Part shown: positions 1-12,184 of the stretch, piece by piece
Numbering within the stretch: position 1 is the first letter of the stretch
How the letters are laid out: the number at the start of each line of letters is the position of its first letter
DNA from: Closterium sp. NIES-65
Lineage: Eukaryota; Streptophyta; Zygnematophyceae; Desmidiales; Closteriaceae
Reading direction: 5' to 3'
DNA length: 64,000 nt
Assembly (NCBI GenBank): GCA_948144175.1
Contig: CANXME010000202.1
Coordinates: 1,017,253-1,081,252, forward strand
Program-made: the position numbers and the translations under genes
The notes under the pieces: generated by a model
What the model saw: only the letters and a program-made list of their open reading frames with translations
Database searches by the model: none
What the model was told of the DNA's origin: nothing

Positions 1-267
1 ACAACAGGAGGATGCGACGGTGACTGAGGAGAGAAAACAGCCGAAGTCGAGTCCGGAGGAGGAAACGTAGGACCGTACGCGATAGGAGAATGTGAGTGAA
101 CATGAGGAGAGGAAGGAAGACCAAGGGCCCGAAGGCCACTCACGGGAGGGAACAGCTGCTGCAAAAGTGATGGCTGCTACTGCTGGTCCAACCGCTACAT
201 CTCCTACCTCTCCCGCGCCAACTTCTCCTGCTCCTCGCGCTCAAGCCTGCGAAGGGCCTAGAAACGG

Positions 268-1860
268 TTGTCGTGGCGGTGGGGAGGAGTAGTGGGCGAT
301 GTAGTAGGCGAGCCTCCAGCTCCTCCAACTCCTGTCTCCTTAGTACCAGCTCCTACAGCGCCAGCACCTCCTGCTCCAGCACCCCCGGAACTAGCACCTC
401 CACTGCCAGCACCTTTAGCTCCAACACCCCTAGAACTAGCACCTCCAGTGCTAGTTCCTCTAGCACAAGCACCCCCAGAACTAGCACCTCCAGTGCCAGC
501 ACCTCCAGCTCCAGCACCCCCAGAACTAGTACCTCAAGTGCTAGAACCTCTAGCTCCAGCACCCCCGGAGCTAGCGCCACCTGCGCCAGCACCTCCAACT
601 TCAGCAACCCTCGAACGAGCACCCCCAGACCGAGTACCGTCAAGGGCTGCAACTCTAGCTCCAACACCAACCGAGTCCACAGTAACCTGTCCGGAAGTGC
701 CGAAGGCTACTGAGGAGACTGTGAGGAGGACTGCGGGGAGGGAGACGCTACCCGACATGCGACCGAGGGTAGAGGGGTAGCATGAGACACACCTGACGGA
801 GCAGGACCAAGGGGGGCAGGGGTACTGGAGGAGCGGGAGTAGGGGGGGAAGAGGGTGTGAGAAAGAGGGGGGAGGGGGAACCGGGAGACCTCGACAGGGG
901 TACCGGGTGTAGTAGGACACGGACTCGTCAAACCGGACGTCACGAGAGTCTAGGAACTATGCGAGGGGCGGGTGGTAAAAGGAGTAGTCGGGAGAGCCCA
1001 CCGGGAAACCAAGGAACACAGAGGGGACGGCGCCAGCCGAGAGCTTGTCCGCAGAGGTGTCGCGGACAAGCGCAAGGCAGCCCCAGACGTGAAAGGCCGA
1101 CCCAACACCAGGGGACCCGGTCCAAAGACTGGTCGTTGAAACCTCAGGCCGCGAGACACGCGGCAGAAGGTTCAGCTGGTGCGCGGCATAACAAAGCGCG
1201 TAGGGCCACATAAAATGGGGCGCACGGGCATGGATCATGGACGTGCAGGCGATGTCCATGAGCAAGCCAATGCAGCGCTCAGCAACCCCATTCTGCTGTG
1301 GGGACTCCGACAGCGTCCAGGACTATCTGATGCCCTGCTCGCCGCAGAACCCGGCAAGGACGCCAAAGCGAAACTCACCCCCACAGTTGGAGTGGAGACA
1401 ACGGACACGACTACCATGAGTGCCCTTAGTGGTCAGAAGCCACCGGATCAGCGTAAAAGTCACCTCGGAATTCTTCTCAAGAGAAAACATCGTGGTGTAT
1501 CTGGAGTAATCGTCAACGACCACTAGAAAGTAGCGCTCCCTCTCAGGTCCAAGCGTAGGGGCAGGGCCCCAGACGTCCAGGTGGAGAGTCTCGAAGAGAA
1601 CAGTGGCCGGACGAAGGGAGGAGTGCGGAGTGGCACACAGGCGGCCGGCGACAAGGAGTGCAAAGTGGAGCAAGTGAGGGAGGGAGCGATAGAAAGACGC
1701 GCGGGAGACCTGAGACAAGACTGTGACTAGACATGATGCTGAGGCGGGGGAGCGACGGGTGGCCAAGGCGGTGGCGCCACAAGATGGTCGGGTGGGCTAG
1801 GGACCGATAGGAGCAAGATGCAGCAACTAGACCGGACACAGCAACCTGACCAGACACAGC
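268..1860 (-). pseudogene. C0 pre-integrase, integrase and linker remnant
   Basis: The minus strand encodes a GAG-pre-integrase motif (RHRLGHPSLPRL, near 1770), the start of the integrase core (LHLDVWGPAP then VVVDDYSRYTT) and its C-terminal part (AAHQLNLLPR, VFLGF) near 950-1260. Beyond that, a Gly/Ala-rich tandemly repeated stretch (about 268-700) matches the integrase-RT linker of the other Copia copies here. The opposite strand is also open across the linker, but that follows from the repeat composition. Fossil. Confidence 0.8.
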
Positions 1861-1975
1861 AACATGACCAGACACAGCAACCTGACCAGACACAGCAACA
1901 TGTGGGGACAGAGTAACCTGACCAGACTCTGCTACCGAGGGGGATGAAGCAACCTGACCAGACTCAGCTACCTGC
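1828..1975 (-). repeat. short tandem repeat in the C0 protease-integrase spacer
   Basis: An 18-bp unit of the type cagacacagcaacatgac repeats about six times and encodes SGQVAV-like residues on the minus strand. The same SGQV spacer appears once or twice, unexpanded, in C1-C4. Confidence 0.7.
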
Positions 1976-1978
1976 GGG

Positions 1979-2362
1979 TGTGAGGATCTAGGATCGAGCT
2001 CAAAAAAGAGAATGAGAATTGAGTTGAATTGAACTGAATGATCACCTGGGTACAACACGAGGCTATATATAGGCTCGACACAAGGCCCCGTAACCAGGTG
2101 TTACGCAAAGGTTCCGCGGGTCACGTAGCGTCCCGAACAGATCCTTACCGAATTCGGTAGAAGGCAATTCGGTGGCAACCGAAAAGGCCAGAATTCGGTG
2201 CACGCAACCTAGCTCGGTGCTGTAACTATAATAAAATATAGGAAAGCACCTAGCCTAGGAAATCAAGCAATTCATGCATGCATATGATTATCCTATGCTA
2301 GAAATAGCATGATAAAGTAAAGGCAAGCAAGCATAGCTGGCATAAGCCGTCGTACTCTCACA
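1979..2362 (-). repeat. G1 3' LTR
   Basis: A 384-bp LTR starting TGTGAGGATC and ending CTCACA on the plus strand. A purine-rich tract (plus strand ccccccctcaaag, 2365-2377) borders its inner side, as expected of a 3' LTR on the minus strand. The left target duplication GCGGG is 1974-1978. Confidence 0.88.
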
Positions 2363-2372
2363 CGTCCCCCCC

Positions 2373-3656
2373 TCAAAGCTGGGTGGCGTGAGATACACCC
2401 TGCTTTACAAGATAGTCCTTGAGAGCACGGCGTACGTTGCCCATATCAGCTTCTGCAACCCAACTGTCCTCAGTGGGGTCGTATCCCTTCAAGCGTATCA
2501 GGAACTCGAGGGTCTTGCCGCCGCGGCGCCGATGAGAGAGAACGCGCTCGATCTCGTACTCGGGTTCATCCTGCACAAGAACAGGTGGAGGTGGCGGTAG
2601 GTGCTGTCCCTGGAACTGTTGGTTGGGGTCCTTGTAGGGTTTCAGTAGCTGCACATGGAAAGCATTGTGAAGCTTCCAGGTAGTAGGTAAGCGCAAGCGG
2701 AATGTAACTGGTGTCACCTGTGCCTCAACGAGAAAAGGACCACAGAAGCGAGGCCGGAGTTTGGATGGGAGGTGAGACAAGTTCAAGTTGCGCGTGTCAA
2801 GAAGCACGTGATCTCCGACTGCTACTGAGTGATCTCGTCGCTGACGATCGGCATACTGCTTCTGGGAGTTCTGCATCGTGGTGAGACGTCACTGAGTCTT
2901 TTCCCATAGCTGCTGCATGGTGGTGACAAAGTCATGTGCGGCTTGGACGTGTGCCAGTGTGGTTGGCTGCTGTGGTGTGAGTGGTTCGTGTCGGTAACAC
3001 AGGAAGAAAGGAGTTTTCCCTGTGGCCACATGTGATGCGTTGTTGTAAGCAAACTCTAGGGTCGGTAACGGTGTGTCCTAGTGGCTGACGTCGTCCTTGC
3101 AAGCTGTGCGCAGTAACTGTTCAACCACCTGATTGAGTCGCTCTGTCTGTCCGTCAGTCTAGGGGTGGTATGCTGAAAACATTGCAAGTTTTGTCCCCAA
3201 CAGTCCCATGAGCTCCTTCCAGAACTTACTCGTGAATTTTGGGTCTCTGTCTGAGATGAGTGTAGCGGGGATGCCGTGAATGGTGATGATGCGGTCGAAG
3301 AAGAGGTGAGCAGTTGCTTCAGCTGTAGCTGTGGCGTTGGTCGGTATGAAGTGACCTATTTTGGAGAACTTATCGATGACTACGATGATGGAATCGTGCC
3401 CCCGTGAGGTCGAAGGAAGTCCTGTGATAAAGTCGAGGCTAACGACCTGCCATGGCTGCTCCGGAACAGGTAGAGGCTGAAGTACCCCTGCTTTTTTCTG
3501 CTTGCTACTCTTCATCCGCTGGCACGTGTCGAAAGAGGTGACGAACTGCTGCACGTCTGCTGCCATCCCGGGCCAGTAGTAATACTTCGCTATCCCTGCT
3601 AACGTCTTGTTGCTCCCGAAATGTCCCGCGTAAGGTACGTCGTGAAACTCCTCCAA
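2373..3656 (-). pseudogene. G1 integrase and chromodomain part
   Basis: The minus strand shows the integrase zinc-binding region ([29 protein letters not shown]), the core ([28 protein letters not shown]) and, near 2400-2560, a chromodomain-like end (LEFLIRLKGYDPTEDSWV). Chromodomains at the integrase C-terminus define chromoviruses and are known to steer insertion toward marked chromatin. Fossil. Confidence 0.85.
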
Positions 3657-3677
3657 TAGGATCTGCCGTAGCTGGGC

Positions 3678-4860
3678 TTAATTCGGTACCCAAATCTTTC
3701 TTGAACCCTTCCTTAAAGCTAAGTCTTTCTCCCACAGTAACAGCTTCTTGGTCTGTGCTGTAGCAATCTCTGCGTCCACGGAGTACCCATGTTGGAATAG
3801 ACCCTTGAGCAGAGGGTTCATCCCGTTGAGCTGGATGCCTACTACAAGTTCCGAGCGACTCAATGCATCTGCTTTGTTGTGTAGCTCGGGCTTGTAAACG
3901 ATGTCGTAGTGGAAGTGAGTTTCCAGGAAGTCCACCCACCGCACCTGTCGTCGTGAGAGCGTTAGCTACGACTTCAGGTATTTGAGACTGTAATGGTCAG
4001 TATAGACTGTAGTCTTGGCTCCCTCTAGGTAACACCTCCACGCCTTGAAGGCTATGACTATCGCTAAGGCTTCCTTGTCATGGATGGGGTAGTTCAGTTC
4101 TGCTCCGTGTAGCTTCTTACTGAGGTAGGCCATAGGCTGCAAACCGCGTCCGTGATTCTGCATCAGTACCGCTCCGACTGCTTGGTCACTAGCGTCTGCT
4201 TCCACCACGTAGTCCTTGTCTGGATCCGGCAAGATGAGTGCTGGCACTGTAGTCAGTGCTGTCTATAGCTGCTCCATGGCTTGCTGATGAGGGGTATCCC
4301 ATTTGTAGGGCGCATCCTTTTTTAGTGGGTCGGTTAGTGGCGATGCTAACTTATTGTATTGCGGCACGAACCTGTTGTAGTAGTTGGCGAAGCCTAGGAA
4401 CTGCTGCAACTCCTTCACGTTCTCCGGTACTTTCCACTTCTTGACGGCTTCGATTTTCCGCGGGTCCACGTGTACGCCCTCGGCACTCACCATGTGCCCG
4501 AGAAACTGCACCCTCTTCAGGGCGAAGTCGCTCTTCGACAACTTCACGTAGAACTTGTTTTTCCGCAGGATCTCGAACACCTTCCGTAGATGCTCCACGT
4601 GTTCCTTCATGTTGTTGGAGTAGATGAGAATGTCGTGCAGGTACACCACCACGCACTCGTCCAGCAGGGGTCGTAAGATGTGATTCATCTCCGCCTGAAA
4701 CGTTGTTGGTGCGTTGCAGATTCTGAACGGCATCACCAAGTATTCATAGGAGCCGTATCTGGTACGGAACGCCGTCTTATGGATCGAGTTGTCCGCCATC
4801 TTGATCTGCCAGTAACCCGACCGTAGGTCCAACTTCGAGAAGACTGTTGCTCCAAGCCCC
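3678..4860 (-). pseudogene. G1 RT and RNase H part
   Basis: The minus strand contains RT motifs ([22 protein letters not shown], here cited only by position 4770-4832; VVYLHDILIYS near 4630) and RNase H ([14 protein letters not shown] near 4200, VYTDHYSLKYL near 3980). The RT series resumes on the far side of C1 at 19189. Fossil, broken. Confidence 0.83.
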
Positions 4861-5745
4861 GTGGCGCGCGGCGATTTTCTTTTTGGCGCACGCCCCGAGG
4901 CGCGCGGCCCCGCTACCCCGTCGCGCCGCCCTAGCGGCCATGTCGCGCCGCCCTTGCGGCCCCGATCTGCCGCCCTAGTGGCCCCGTCACCTACCCCTGC
5001 GGCCTCAGCGCCGCCCTCCCCGGCCCCGGCTCCGCCCTTCCCGGCCCCGGCGCCACCTCGGCTGGCCCCGTCGCCTACCTCGGCGACCGCGACGCCGCCC
5101 TTCCCGACCCGGCCCCGCCTCTGCTGGCCCCGTCGCCTGCCCCTGCGGCCCCGGCTCTGCCCTTCCCGGCCCCGGCGCCATCTCGGCTGGCCTCGTCGCC
5201 TACCCCGGCGACCCCGACGCCACTCTTCCCGACCCGGCCCCGCCTCTGCTGGCCCCGTCGCCTACCCCTGCGGCTCCGGCGCTGCCCTTCCCGGCCCCGG
5301 CGCCGCCTCTGCTGGCCCGGTCGCCTACCCTATGGCCCCGGCGCCGCCTGTGCTGGCCCCGTCACCGCTCCACCCGGCCCCGCCGCCGTCCCCAAGCGGC
5401 CCCGCCGTCACCACCGAGCCGCCGGCGCCACCGAGCTAGTGTCGAGCCGCCCGAGCCACAGCGCCACCTTAGCCGCCCGAGCCGCCGGGTAGCCGACCCG
5501 CCGAGCTGCAGTTGCTGCCGAGCCGTCGTACTGCCGAGCCGCCCGAGCCGCCGAGCCGCCCGAGTCGCCCGAGCCGCCGAGCCGCCCGAGTCGCCCGAGC
5601 CGCCGAGCCGCAGTTGCTGCCGTGCCGCCGTTCCGCCGAGCCGCCCGAGCCGCCCGCACCACCGAGTCGCCGAGTCACCGAGTCGTCGAGCCTGCTCTTC
5701 CCACCACTGGTGAGCCCCTGCCTTACTAGCGTGCTGCCCGCTGCT
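4861..5745 (+). repeat. GC-rich repeat leader of C1
   Basis: This stretch contains degenerate repeats of ccggccccggcgccgcc type (4980-5400) and then gccgagccgcccgag type (5400-5680). No protein resembling a known family is seen. By position it corresponds to the leader between primer site and Gag in the other Copia copies, each of which has its own repeat. The open frames across it are compositional. Confidence 0.65.
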
Positions 5746-5799
5746 TGCTTGGCTACCTGCCTTACTACTGCTACTCCTGCTCCTGCTTCTACTGGCGGA

Positions 5800-6722
5800 G
5801 CCAGATGCAGCCCCAGCGACATCCGCGTGAGTCCCTCACGCCCCAGCAGCTGCGTGAGTGGTACGCTGGTTGGGGTTGTAGGGGTGGCAGCGCTACCACA
5901 GCTACTACTACTGGCGGCGGCCAGATGCAGCTCCAGCAACGCCCACGCGCGTCTCTCACGCCCCAGCAGCTTCGTGAGTTGTACGCTCAGAGTAGAGGGT
6001 CTCTCAGTTCTGTTCGGTGCTCTTACGTGATTCGCACTGGTGCTCGGACTGGTCAGCCTTGTGGGACGCCTAGTCACACACAGTCCCACTGCTTCGCCCG
6101 TCTGAGCGACGCGTGGCATACCGAGTTTGGCGACGAGGCTGAGCTCCCCGACTGGGTGGAGTTGCTTAGGCAGAGGGTAGATATATTTTCTCTTGACTAT
6201 GATGCTATTCTCACTGCCATGTACGCTTTGCCTACTAGTGCTGACCGTGCCGGTCACCTGTGCGTACCGCCTGACCCAGGTATAGAGCCTGCTGCTCTCG
6301 CTGCTGGTGAGGCTGCTGCTCTGGGTGCTAGTGAGTCTCCTGCTCCAGGTACAGGTGCGGCTGCTGCTCTAGGTGCTAGTGAGTCTGCTTCCTCAGGTGC
6401 TGGTGAGTCTGCGCTCTCAGGTATTGCGTCGGCTTCGGCCTCCCACACATTCACACTTTACTCGAGGGCTTCTCGCTCCTTCTTTCGAGACCGCACCACA
6501 CTCACGCCGCTTGGTCGGCCAGTTGCAGTCTCTCTGGCAGACCCCTCTGGGGGTCCTGTCCTTGCTCACTTCTCCACTGTCCTCCCGTGTCCGGCGGCCC
6601 CCTCTGGCACCCTGTCTGGTCTTTACCTCCCCTCGTTCTCTACAAACTTGGTGAGTGGTGCTGACCTTCAGGATGCGGGGGTTCACCAGTTCACTCCTGC
6701 GAGCCAGCGGGTGACCCACTAA
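5800..6722 (+). pseudogene. C1 Gag C-terminal part and protease
   Basis: Plus-strand Gag C-terminus: two copies of LTPQQLRE(W/L)YA (about 5838-5870 and 5955-5985), then an expanded zinc-knuckle-like CSYVIRTGARTGQPCG...C (6020-6092), then the DYDAILTAMYA segment. The protease region follows with SRSFFRDRTTLTPL and ends in FSTNLVSGADLQDAGVHQF, the block that precedes the pre-integrase spacer in every Copia copy here. Fossil. Confidence 0.8.
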
Positions 6723-6980
6723 ACGGACGCTGGGACGGGCCAACACTTGGCCACGTTTACTCGTCGGCCGGGGTCGAGCCTGTACACACGGACCACTTTG
6801 TCCCCTCCAGCCACTGCGTCTGGTCAGGTAGCTGCGTCGGGTCAGGTGTTTGCTGCAGCGTCTAGGTCTGGTCCTGAGTCTCCCCCCTGCTCGTGTCGCC
6901 TCCTGTCTCACGAGACTCTCCTCTGGCACCACCGCCTTGGTCACCCCTCCCTGCTTCGTCTCCGAAGCATGGCCTCCCGT

Positions 6981-7382
6981 TGTCACAGGATCGAATTCTC
7001 AATCGAAACTTATCACTAAAACTGAATACAAGGCCTATTTATACTCGGAAAGTACAAGGATAAGCGAGATAAAACGAACCTTCGGGAACACACCCTTCCC
7101 GATACTACAATCACAAGTGCGCATAAGCACGCAAGTCTATTGGCACTTGGGATTACGCCCAGATTACACCGTATACACCACTGTCGGCGCTGTCGGTGCC
7201 GTATAATAGGTATGTCGGTGGGAAAAGTAGGAAATAAGAGAAATAAATAGAAGGCTCTAGAAAATAGAATAGTAGGCCGATTGAGATGAGATAAAGACCA
7301 AAATAAAGAGGAGAAAAGGGAGAATAGGATAACGGAAAAATATAATAGTGAGAAAATATTATAACGGGGACGTTCTCTTACA
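6981..7382 (-). repeat. G2 3' LTR
   Basis: The LTR starts TGTCACAGG and ends TCTTACA on the plus strand. A purine tract (plus strand ccccccctcaaagc, 7386-7399) adjoins it on the inside. Its pair is 14236-14637. Confidence 0.92.
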
Positions 7383-7392
7383 CTTCCCCCCC

Positions 7393-7827
7393 TCAAAGCT
7401 GGGTGGTAGAAGTAACACCGTGCTTGACAAGGTAGTCCTGTAGAGGACGGCGGGCATTATCCATGTCGTGTTCAGGTACCCAGGTATCCTCGGAAGGATC
7501 ATAGCCTTTCCAACGAATCAAGAACTCCAAGGTGCCGCTACGTCGTCGTCGGTGCGCCAGAACGGCTTCGACTTCGTACTCGGGTTCCCCATTAACGATC
7601 ACTGGCAGTGGCGGCGGCGGCTGGCGACCTTTGAAGACCGTGTTTGGGTCCCGATAGGGCTTGAGAAGTTGAACATGGAAGGCATTGTGAATTCTCCAGG
7701 TAGCTGGTAAACGCAAGCGGAAGGTTACTGGAGTGACCTGCACCTCGACGAGAAAAGGTCCGCAGAAGCGAGGTCGGAGCTTAGACGGAAGATGGCTAAT
7801 GTCGAGATTGCGTGTATCCAGAAGCAC
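7393..7827 (-). CDS. G2 integrase C-terminus with chromodomain (fossil)
   Basis: The minus strand encodes the integrase tail (LPSKLRPRFCGPFLVE, VTFRLRLPATWRIHNAFHV) and a chromodomain (YEVEAVLAHRRRRSGTLEF followed by LIRWKGYDPSEDTWVP), with the aromatic cage-type residues Y, W and W visible. It ends beside the purine tract and 3' LTR. It belongs to the Gypsy element, not the host. Confidence 0.85.
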   Translation of the reverse strand: MLLDTRNLDISHLPSKLRPRFCGPFLVEVQVTPVTFRLRLPATWRIHNAFHVQLLKPYRDPNTVFKGRQPPPPLPVIVNGEPEYEVEAVLAHRRRRSGTLEFLIRWKGYDPSEDTWVPEHDMDNARRPLQDYLVKHGVTSTTQL

Positions 7828-7989
7828 TTGATCGCCAATCTTGATGGAATGATCGTTGCGACTTCGATCAGCGAGCTTCTTTTGTTGCTGCTGGATAGTC
7901 AGAAGACGTTTATGTGTGCGCTCCTACAATTGGTGCATAGTGGAAATGAAGTCATGTGCGGGTTGCACCGTGGCGGGTACTGTTGGTTT

Positions 7990-10290
7990 CTAAGGCGTGA
8001 GTGGGTTGCGACCGTAACAGAGGAAGAAAGGAGTTTGCCCTGTTGCGGCGTGCGTGGCGTTGTTATACGCAAACTCGAGAACCGGCAGATGTGCATCCCA
8101 TTTAGAGATATCGTCCTTACACGCTGCTCGCAGAAGCTGTTCGACAATCTGGTTGAGGCGCTCTGTCTGACCATCCGTTTGGGGATGATAGGCTGATGAC
8201 ATGGCGAGTTTGGTCCCCATGAGCGACATGAGCTCCTTCCAGAATTTACTCGTGAATTTCAGGTCTCTGTCGGAGATCAACGTGGTTGGAATGCCATGTT
8301 GCGAGATGACGTAGCGGAAGAATAATTGCGCTGTCTCCTCGGTGCGAGCCGTTATGTGTGTCGGAATGAAGTGTCCCATTTTGGAGAATTTTTCGATGAC
8401 GACTAGAATGGCGTCGTAACCAGCTTTGGTAGGTGGTAACCCGGTGATGAAGTCGAGGCTAACCACTTGCCAAGGCTGTTCAGGGACTGGAAGAGGCTGT
8501 AGTACTCCTGCTTTCTTCTGTTTGCTGCTCTTCATTCGTTGGCATGTGTCGCACGAGGTGACGAATTTGTGTACGTCATCCGCCATGTGGGGCCAATAAT
8601 GATTCTTCGCAATACCGGCAAGCGTCTTGTTACTACCGAAGTGGCCCACGTAGAGAACATCATGATATTCTTCGAGTAGTAACTGGCGTAAGGGAGGGTA
8701 ATTAGGTACCAATATTTTTGTTGAGCCCTTGCGGTATGCGATGTCTTGATCCCATTGTAGAAGATGGCGCTTTTCTGCTACAGAGACTTCGGGGTCGATG
8801 GTGTATCCATGCGTGAAGAGTCCCTTCAAAAGTGGGTTCATGCCATCGATTTGTAAGGCGGCAACGTGTGCAGGGCGACTCAGTGCGTCTGCCTTGTTCT
8901 TATGCCCCGGCTTATACACGATGTCGTAATGGAAGTGGGTTTCGAGAAAGTCAATCCACCGGACCTGCCGCCTGGAGAGTGTTGGTTGGGTCTTCAGGTA
9001 CTTGAGGCTGCAGTGGTCGGTGTAGACAGTCGTTTTTCTTCCTTCGAGATAGCACCTCCATGCCTTAAATGCGTTGACGATGGCGAGGGCCTCTTTGTCA
9101 TGGATGGGGTAATTGAGTTCTGCCCCGTGAAGTTTTTTACTGACGTATGCAATGGGTTGCAGTCCCTTCCCTTGATCCTGCATGAGTACTGCGCCCATTG
9201 CTTGATCGCTAGCATCGGCCTCGATGACATAGTCAAGTTCAGTGTCTGGCAGGATAAGAACAGGTGCGGACGTGAGTGCGGTTTTAAGTTGTTCCACAGC
9301 TTCCTGGTGCTTCGCCTCCCATTGATATGGTGTATTCTTCTTCAACAGGTTCGTTAATGGTGCGGCAATCTTGGCGTAGTTCGGTACGAACCGGTTGTAG
9401 TAGTTGGCGAATCCAAGGAACTGTTGTAACTCCTTCACGTTCTCAGGGGTCTTCCGCGTTCGCACTGCTTCGATCTTCTTAGGATCCACATGAACTCCTT
9501 GAGCGCTCACCATATGTCCAAGGAACTGGACTTTTTTCAACGCAAACTCGCTCTTGGATAGTTTCACGTAGAAGCGTTCTCGTCGAAGAATTTCAAACAC
9601 CCGTCGTAGATGCTCAACGTGCTGCTTCATATCTTTCGAGTAGATCAGGATATCGTCCAAATATACCACCACGCACTCGTCCAGAAGGGGCCGAAGGATG
9701 TGGTTCATTTCCGCCTGAAATGTGGCTGGTGCGTTAGTGAGTCCGAATGGCATCACGAGATATTCGTATGACCCGTACCGAGTTTGAAAAGCGGTTTTGT
9801 GGATAGAGTTGTCCGCCATACGAATTTGCCAGTATCCCGATCTGAGGTCGAGCTTGGAGAATACCGTAGCACCACGAAGTTGGTCGAGTAAGTCGTCGAT
9901 CCGTGGTATCGGGTATTTATTTTCTACAGTCTGCTTGTTCAAGGCTCGGTAGTCGATGCACATTTGCAGACTTCCGTCTGGCTTCGGAGTGAAGAGAACT
10001 GGAGCTCCGTACGGCGAAGTCGAAGGTCGAATCAGCCCTTTCTCCAGGAGATACTCTATTTGTTTTTTCATATCGGCAAGCTCTGTCGGGCTCAGCCGGT
10101 ATGGTGCTCGAAATGTTGGCTTGGACCCCGGCTCTTCTACGATCTCGTGTTGATGTGTCCGGTATGGCGGTAGTTGATCAGGTAAATCGTCGGGGAGAAC
10201 GTCCTGGAACTCTTCAAGAATTTTCTTGACTGCTGGAGGAAGTTCCTGGGTCTGCTTCTCTCCGTTGTCTGCCTCGTTGACTATCGCCAT
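7990..10290 (-). CDS. G2 RT, RNase H and integrase (fossil)
   Basis: An open stretch of 766 codons on the minus strand. In order: RT ([20 protein letters not shown]; catalytic YLDDILIYS near 9650), RNase H ([15 protein letters not shown] near 9210; [11 protein letters not shown] near 9010), integrase zinc-binding H-H-C-C ([32 protein letters not shown], 8530-8660) and the integrase core ([30 protein letters not shown] near 8120-8470). This order is diagnostic of Ty3/Gypsy. Belongs to the element. Confidence 0.92.
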   Translation of the reverse strand: MAIVNEADNGEKQTQELPPAVKKILEEFQDVLPDDLPDQLPPYRTHQHEIVEEPGSKPTFRAPYRLSPTELADMKKQIEYLLEKGLIRPSTSPYGAPVLFTPKPDGSLQMCIDYRALNKQTVENKYPIPRIDDLLDQLRGATVFSKLDLRSGYWQIRMADNSIHKTAFQTRYGSYEYLVMPFGLTNAPATFQAEMNHILRPLLDECVVVYLDDILIYSKDMKQHVEHLRRVFEILRRERFYVKLSKSEFALKKVQFLGHMVSAQGVHVDPKKIEAVRTRKTPENVKELQQFLGFANYYNRFVPNYAKIAAPLTNLLKKNTPYQWEAKHQEAVEQLKTALTSAPVLILPDTELDYVIEADASDQAMGAVLMQDQGKGLQPIAYVSKKLHGAELNYPIHDKEALAIVNAFKAWRCYLEGRKTTVYTDHCSLKYLKTQPTLSRRQVRWIDFLETHFHYDIVYKPGHKNKADALSRPAHVAALQIDGMNPLLKGLFTHGYTIDPEVSVAEKRHLLQWDQDIAYRKGSTKILVPNYPPLRQLLLEEYHDVLYVGHFGSNKTLAGIAKNHYWPHMADDVHKFVTSCDTCQRMKSSKQKKAGVLQPLPVPEQPWQVVSLDFITGLPPTKAGYDAILVVIEKFSKMGHFIPTHITARTEETAQLFFRYVISQHGIPTTLISDRDLKFTSKFWKELMSLMGTKLAMSSAYHPQTDGQTERLNQIVEQLLRAACKDDISKWDAHLPVLEFAYNNATHAATGQTPFFLCYGRNPLTP

Positions 10291-10431
10291 GAATCCCGCC
10301 GTGGTCCGTTTGACGTCCTTTTCAAAGCGTGCGAGTGTCTCGACTGGAATATTTCCCGTGTCGTCCCATTTGGGAAGGCTGGTTTTCCTCCCGTTGTTGT
10401 TGATGTTGGCCGTCTGGTTAACCCAGTTGAT

Positions 10432-11106
10432 CTAGGGGTTGAACTTTTTAAGAAAGTCTCTCCCGAAGATTATGTCGAGTCCTTTGATATTTGTGACGGG
10501 GAGAGCAGGCTTCCATCGAAGGGGACCTATCTGGAGTAGCAACCGTGTTTCCCTGTAGATAGGTAGTTTACTGCCGTCCACCATTGTTGCAGAGAAGCTT
10601 GAGGACTTGATGTCACTTCCGAGTCGATCGATTGCCTTTTTGTCATAGACGCTGTGCGACGCCCCGCTGTCCACGAGTGCTTGGAGGCAATGTCCGTTGC
10701 AGATCACCTCGAGCAGGAGTGGTGAGCATTGCTCGGAGTACCCAAAAATGGTCTCATTAATAGGATCATAGGGTACATCCCAATATTCAGTACACACCGT
10801 GGTTCCACTGTTTTCTCCTGGACAACCAGCTGGCCTGGGCTGCGTGGAGAAAAGCTCCTCTCCAACGCCAGGAGTAGAGGTAGTAACCGTACAGGTTGAC
10901 CCTGAGGGGGTGGATCTGGTCGACGCCTGCGATCCACTGGATGCATCCTTGAGGGGTTTTCGGAGTTTCTGCAGCTTCTTTTGAACTCCCACCTGCCTCT
11001 TCAGCTGCTTCAGCTCCATAGACTTCTTCCCTGGGGAGTGGAGAGTCGTCTTGGGCTGGTTCCGCGAGAGGACGTTAACGCCGTGAAAAGGTCTACTCCT
11101 TTCCAC
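10432..11106 (-). CDS. G2 aspartic protease part (fossil)
   Basis: The minus strand shows the retropepsin motif [15 protein letters not shown] (about 10640-10690) followed by PIYRETRLLLQIGPL and GLDIIFGRDFLKKFNP, the usual Gypsy protease layout. G1 has a homologue with [10 protein letters not shown] near 19950. The upstream half is low-complexity spacer between Gag and protease. Confidence 0.85.
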   Translation of the reverse strand: MERSRPFHGVNVLSRNQPKTTLHSPGKKSMELKQLKRQVGVQKKLQKLRKPLKDASSGSQASTRSTPSGSTCTVTTSTPGVGEELFSTQPRPAGCPGENSGTTVCTEYWDVPYDPINETIFGYSEQCSPLLLEVICNGHCLQALVDSGASHSVYDKKAIDRLGSDIKSSSFSATMVDGSKLPIYRETRLLLQIGPLRWKPALPVTNIKGLDIIFGRDFLKKFNP

Positions 11107-12054
11107 ACTCCTTCATTTTTTCCCCAGCTTCGTAGGCACCGGTACCACTTCTTTAATTGTTTGCTTCCTCTGGAGTTCTTCCCGGAATTTGTTTATGGCT
11201 CCGGACCCGCGAAAATCGCCAGTCTTCATTAAAGCATCTTTGAAAGATAACTTTAATGAATTCTGTTTTTTTCCGGGGTCGAATTGGAGAGTTCCCGTCT
11301 TGATTGAGTCTGTTTTCGCGGAGGTTTTCTTTTCCTCAGCGAATTCCTCTGACAAATTTCGGTCAAGGGGCTTGGGATTTCGCCCTTGATTCTCCAAATC
11401 TCGCGCCCAATGCTGTCCTTCGATTTCGATTCGGTCCAGATTGCGCTGACGCTTTCGGATCTGTTTTTTCTCGCCACCACGATCCGCAATCACTGGCGAG
11501 ATCCGTTTTTTGACTTTTTGTTTTTAGTTTCGCCACTCCCACGAGCTCGGAATGCCGCACGTGCAGATTTCATGTGAAAACAGTCGACAATGCGATGTCC
11601 TTTTCCGCCGCAAATTTCGCCAAGTGTTTTGTTTTTTGCAAGTCGTGAATTCGCGTTGAATTTGTCGACTTCCATGGGGTCGGCGAACGTGGTTGAAGCC
11701 GAGCGATCCCCTTGTCGTGATCCGACGACGTGGGGCCGTCGTGTTCCAGAGTTGACCAAGTCAAAACGCTCCGCGGCCGATACGATTTCGCTGTAGCTGC
11801 TGCAATTCGCTGCTGCAACCTGGCGCCGAATGTCGGTTTTCAGCCCCGCGATGTAGGACTGAATTTTTTCGCCCTCGGTAATGTCGGGAATCCGATTATA
11901 AAATTCCTCCATCTGCTGCGTGTATTGCGCGACACTCCCGAATTGCCTATGGTGATGTAATTTTTCGCGCGCAATATAAGTGGAATTAATCGGCTCAAAA
12001 CGTTTGAGAAGGTCTGCCCGGAACTGCTGCCACGTGGCTTCGCCCTGGAAAATG

Positions 12055-12184
12055 TGACAAAGTTTGAAGAAAGAAATAGGATTGAACTAGCAGAAATGGG
12101 GATACAAATAGCAAACCCTAGAAGGGTTGTACTCGCTATAGAGCACCCCACTACAGGCTAGAACAATAAGATAATATTCTGACA
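12055..12184 (-). repeat. TRIM1 3' LTR
   Basis: 130 bp, TGACAAAG...TTCTGACA on the plus strand. Contains the AACCC-loop-GGGTT hairpin and the TATAG...CCCCACTA core shared with the Copia LTRs. Confidence 0.9.

Noticed and set aside
268-780. Plus-strand proline-rich open frames over the C0 linker
   Set aside because: They mirror the minus-strand Gly/Ala linker; the same shadows occur over every linker (for example 28118-28780, 37396-38082), set by the 15-bp repeat.
5512-6030. Proline/serine-rich host protein at the C1 leader
   Set aside because: The frame runs from leader repeat into Gag in another frame; no independent evidence.
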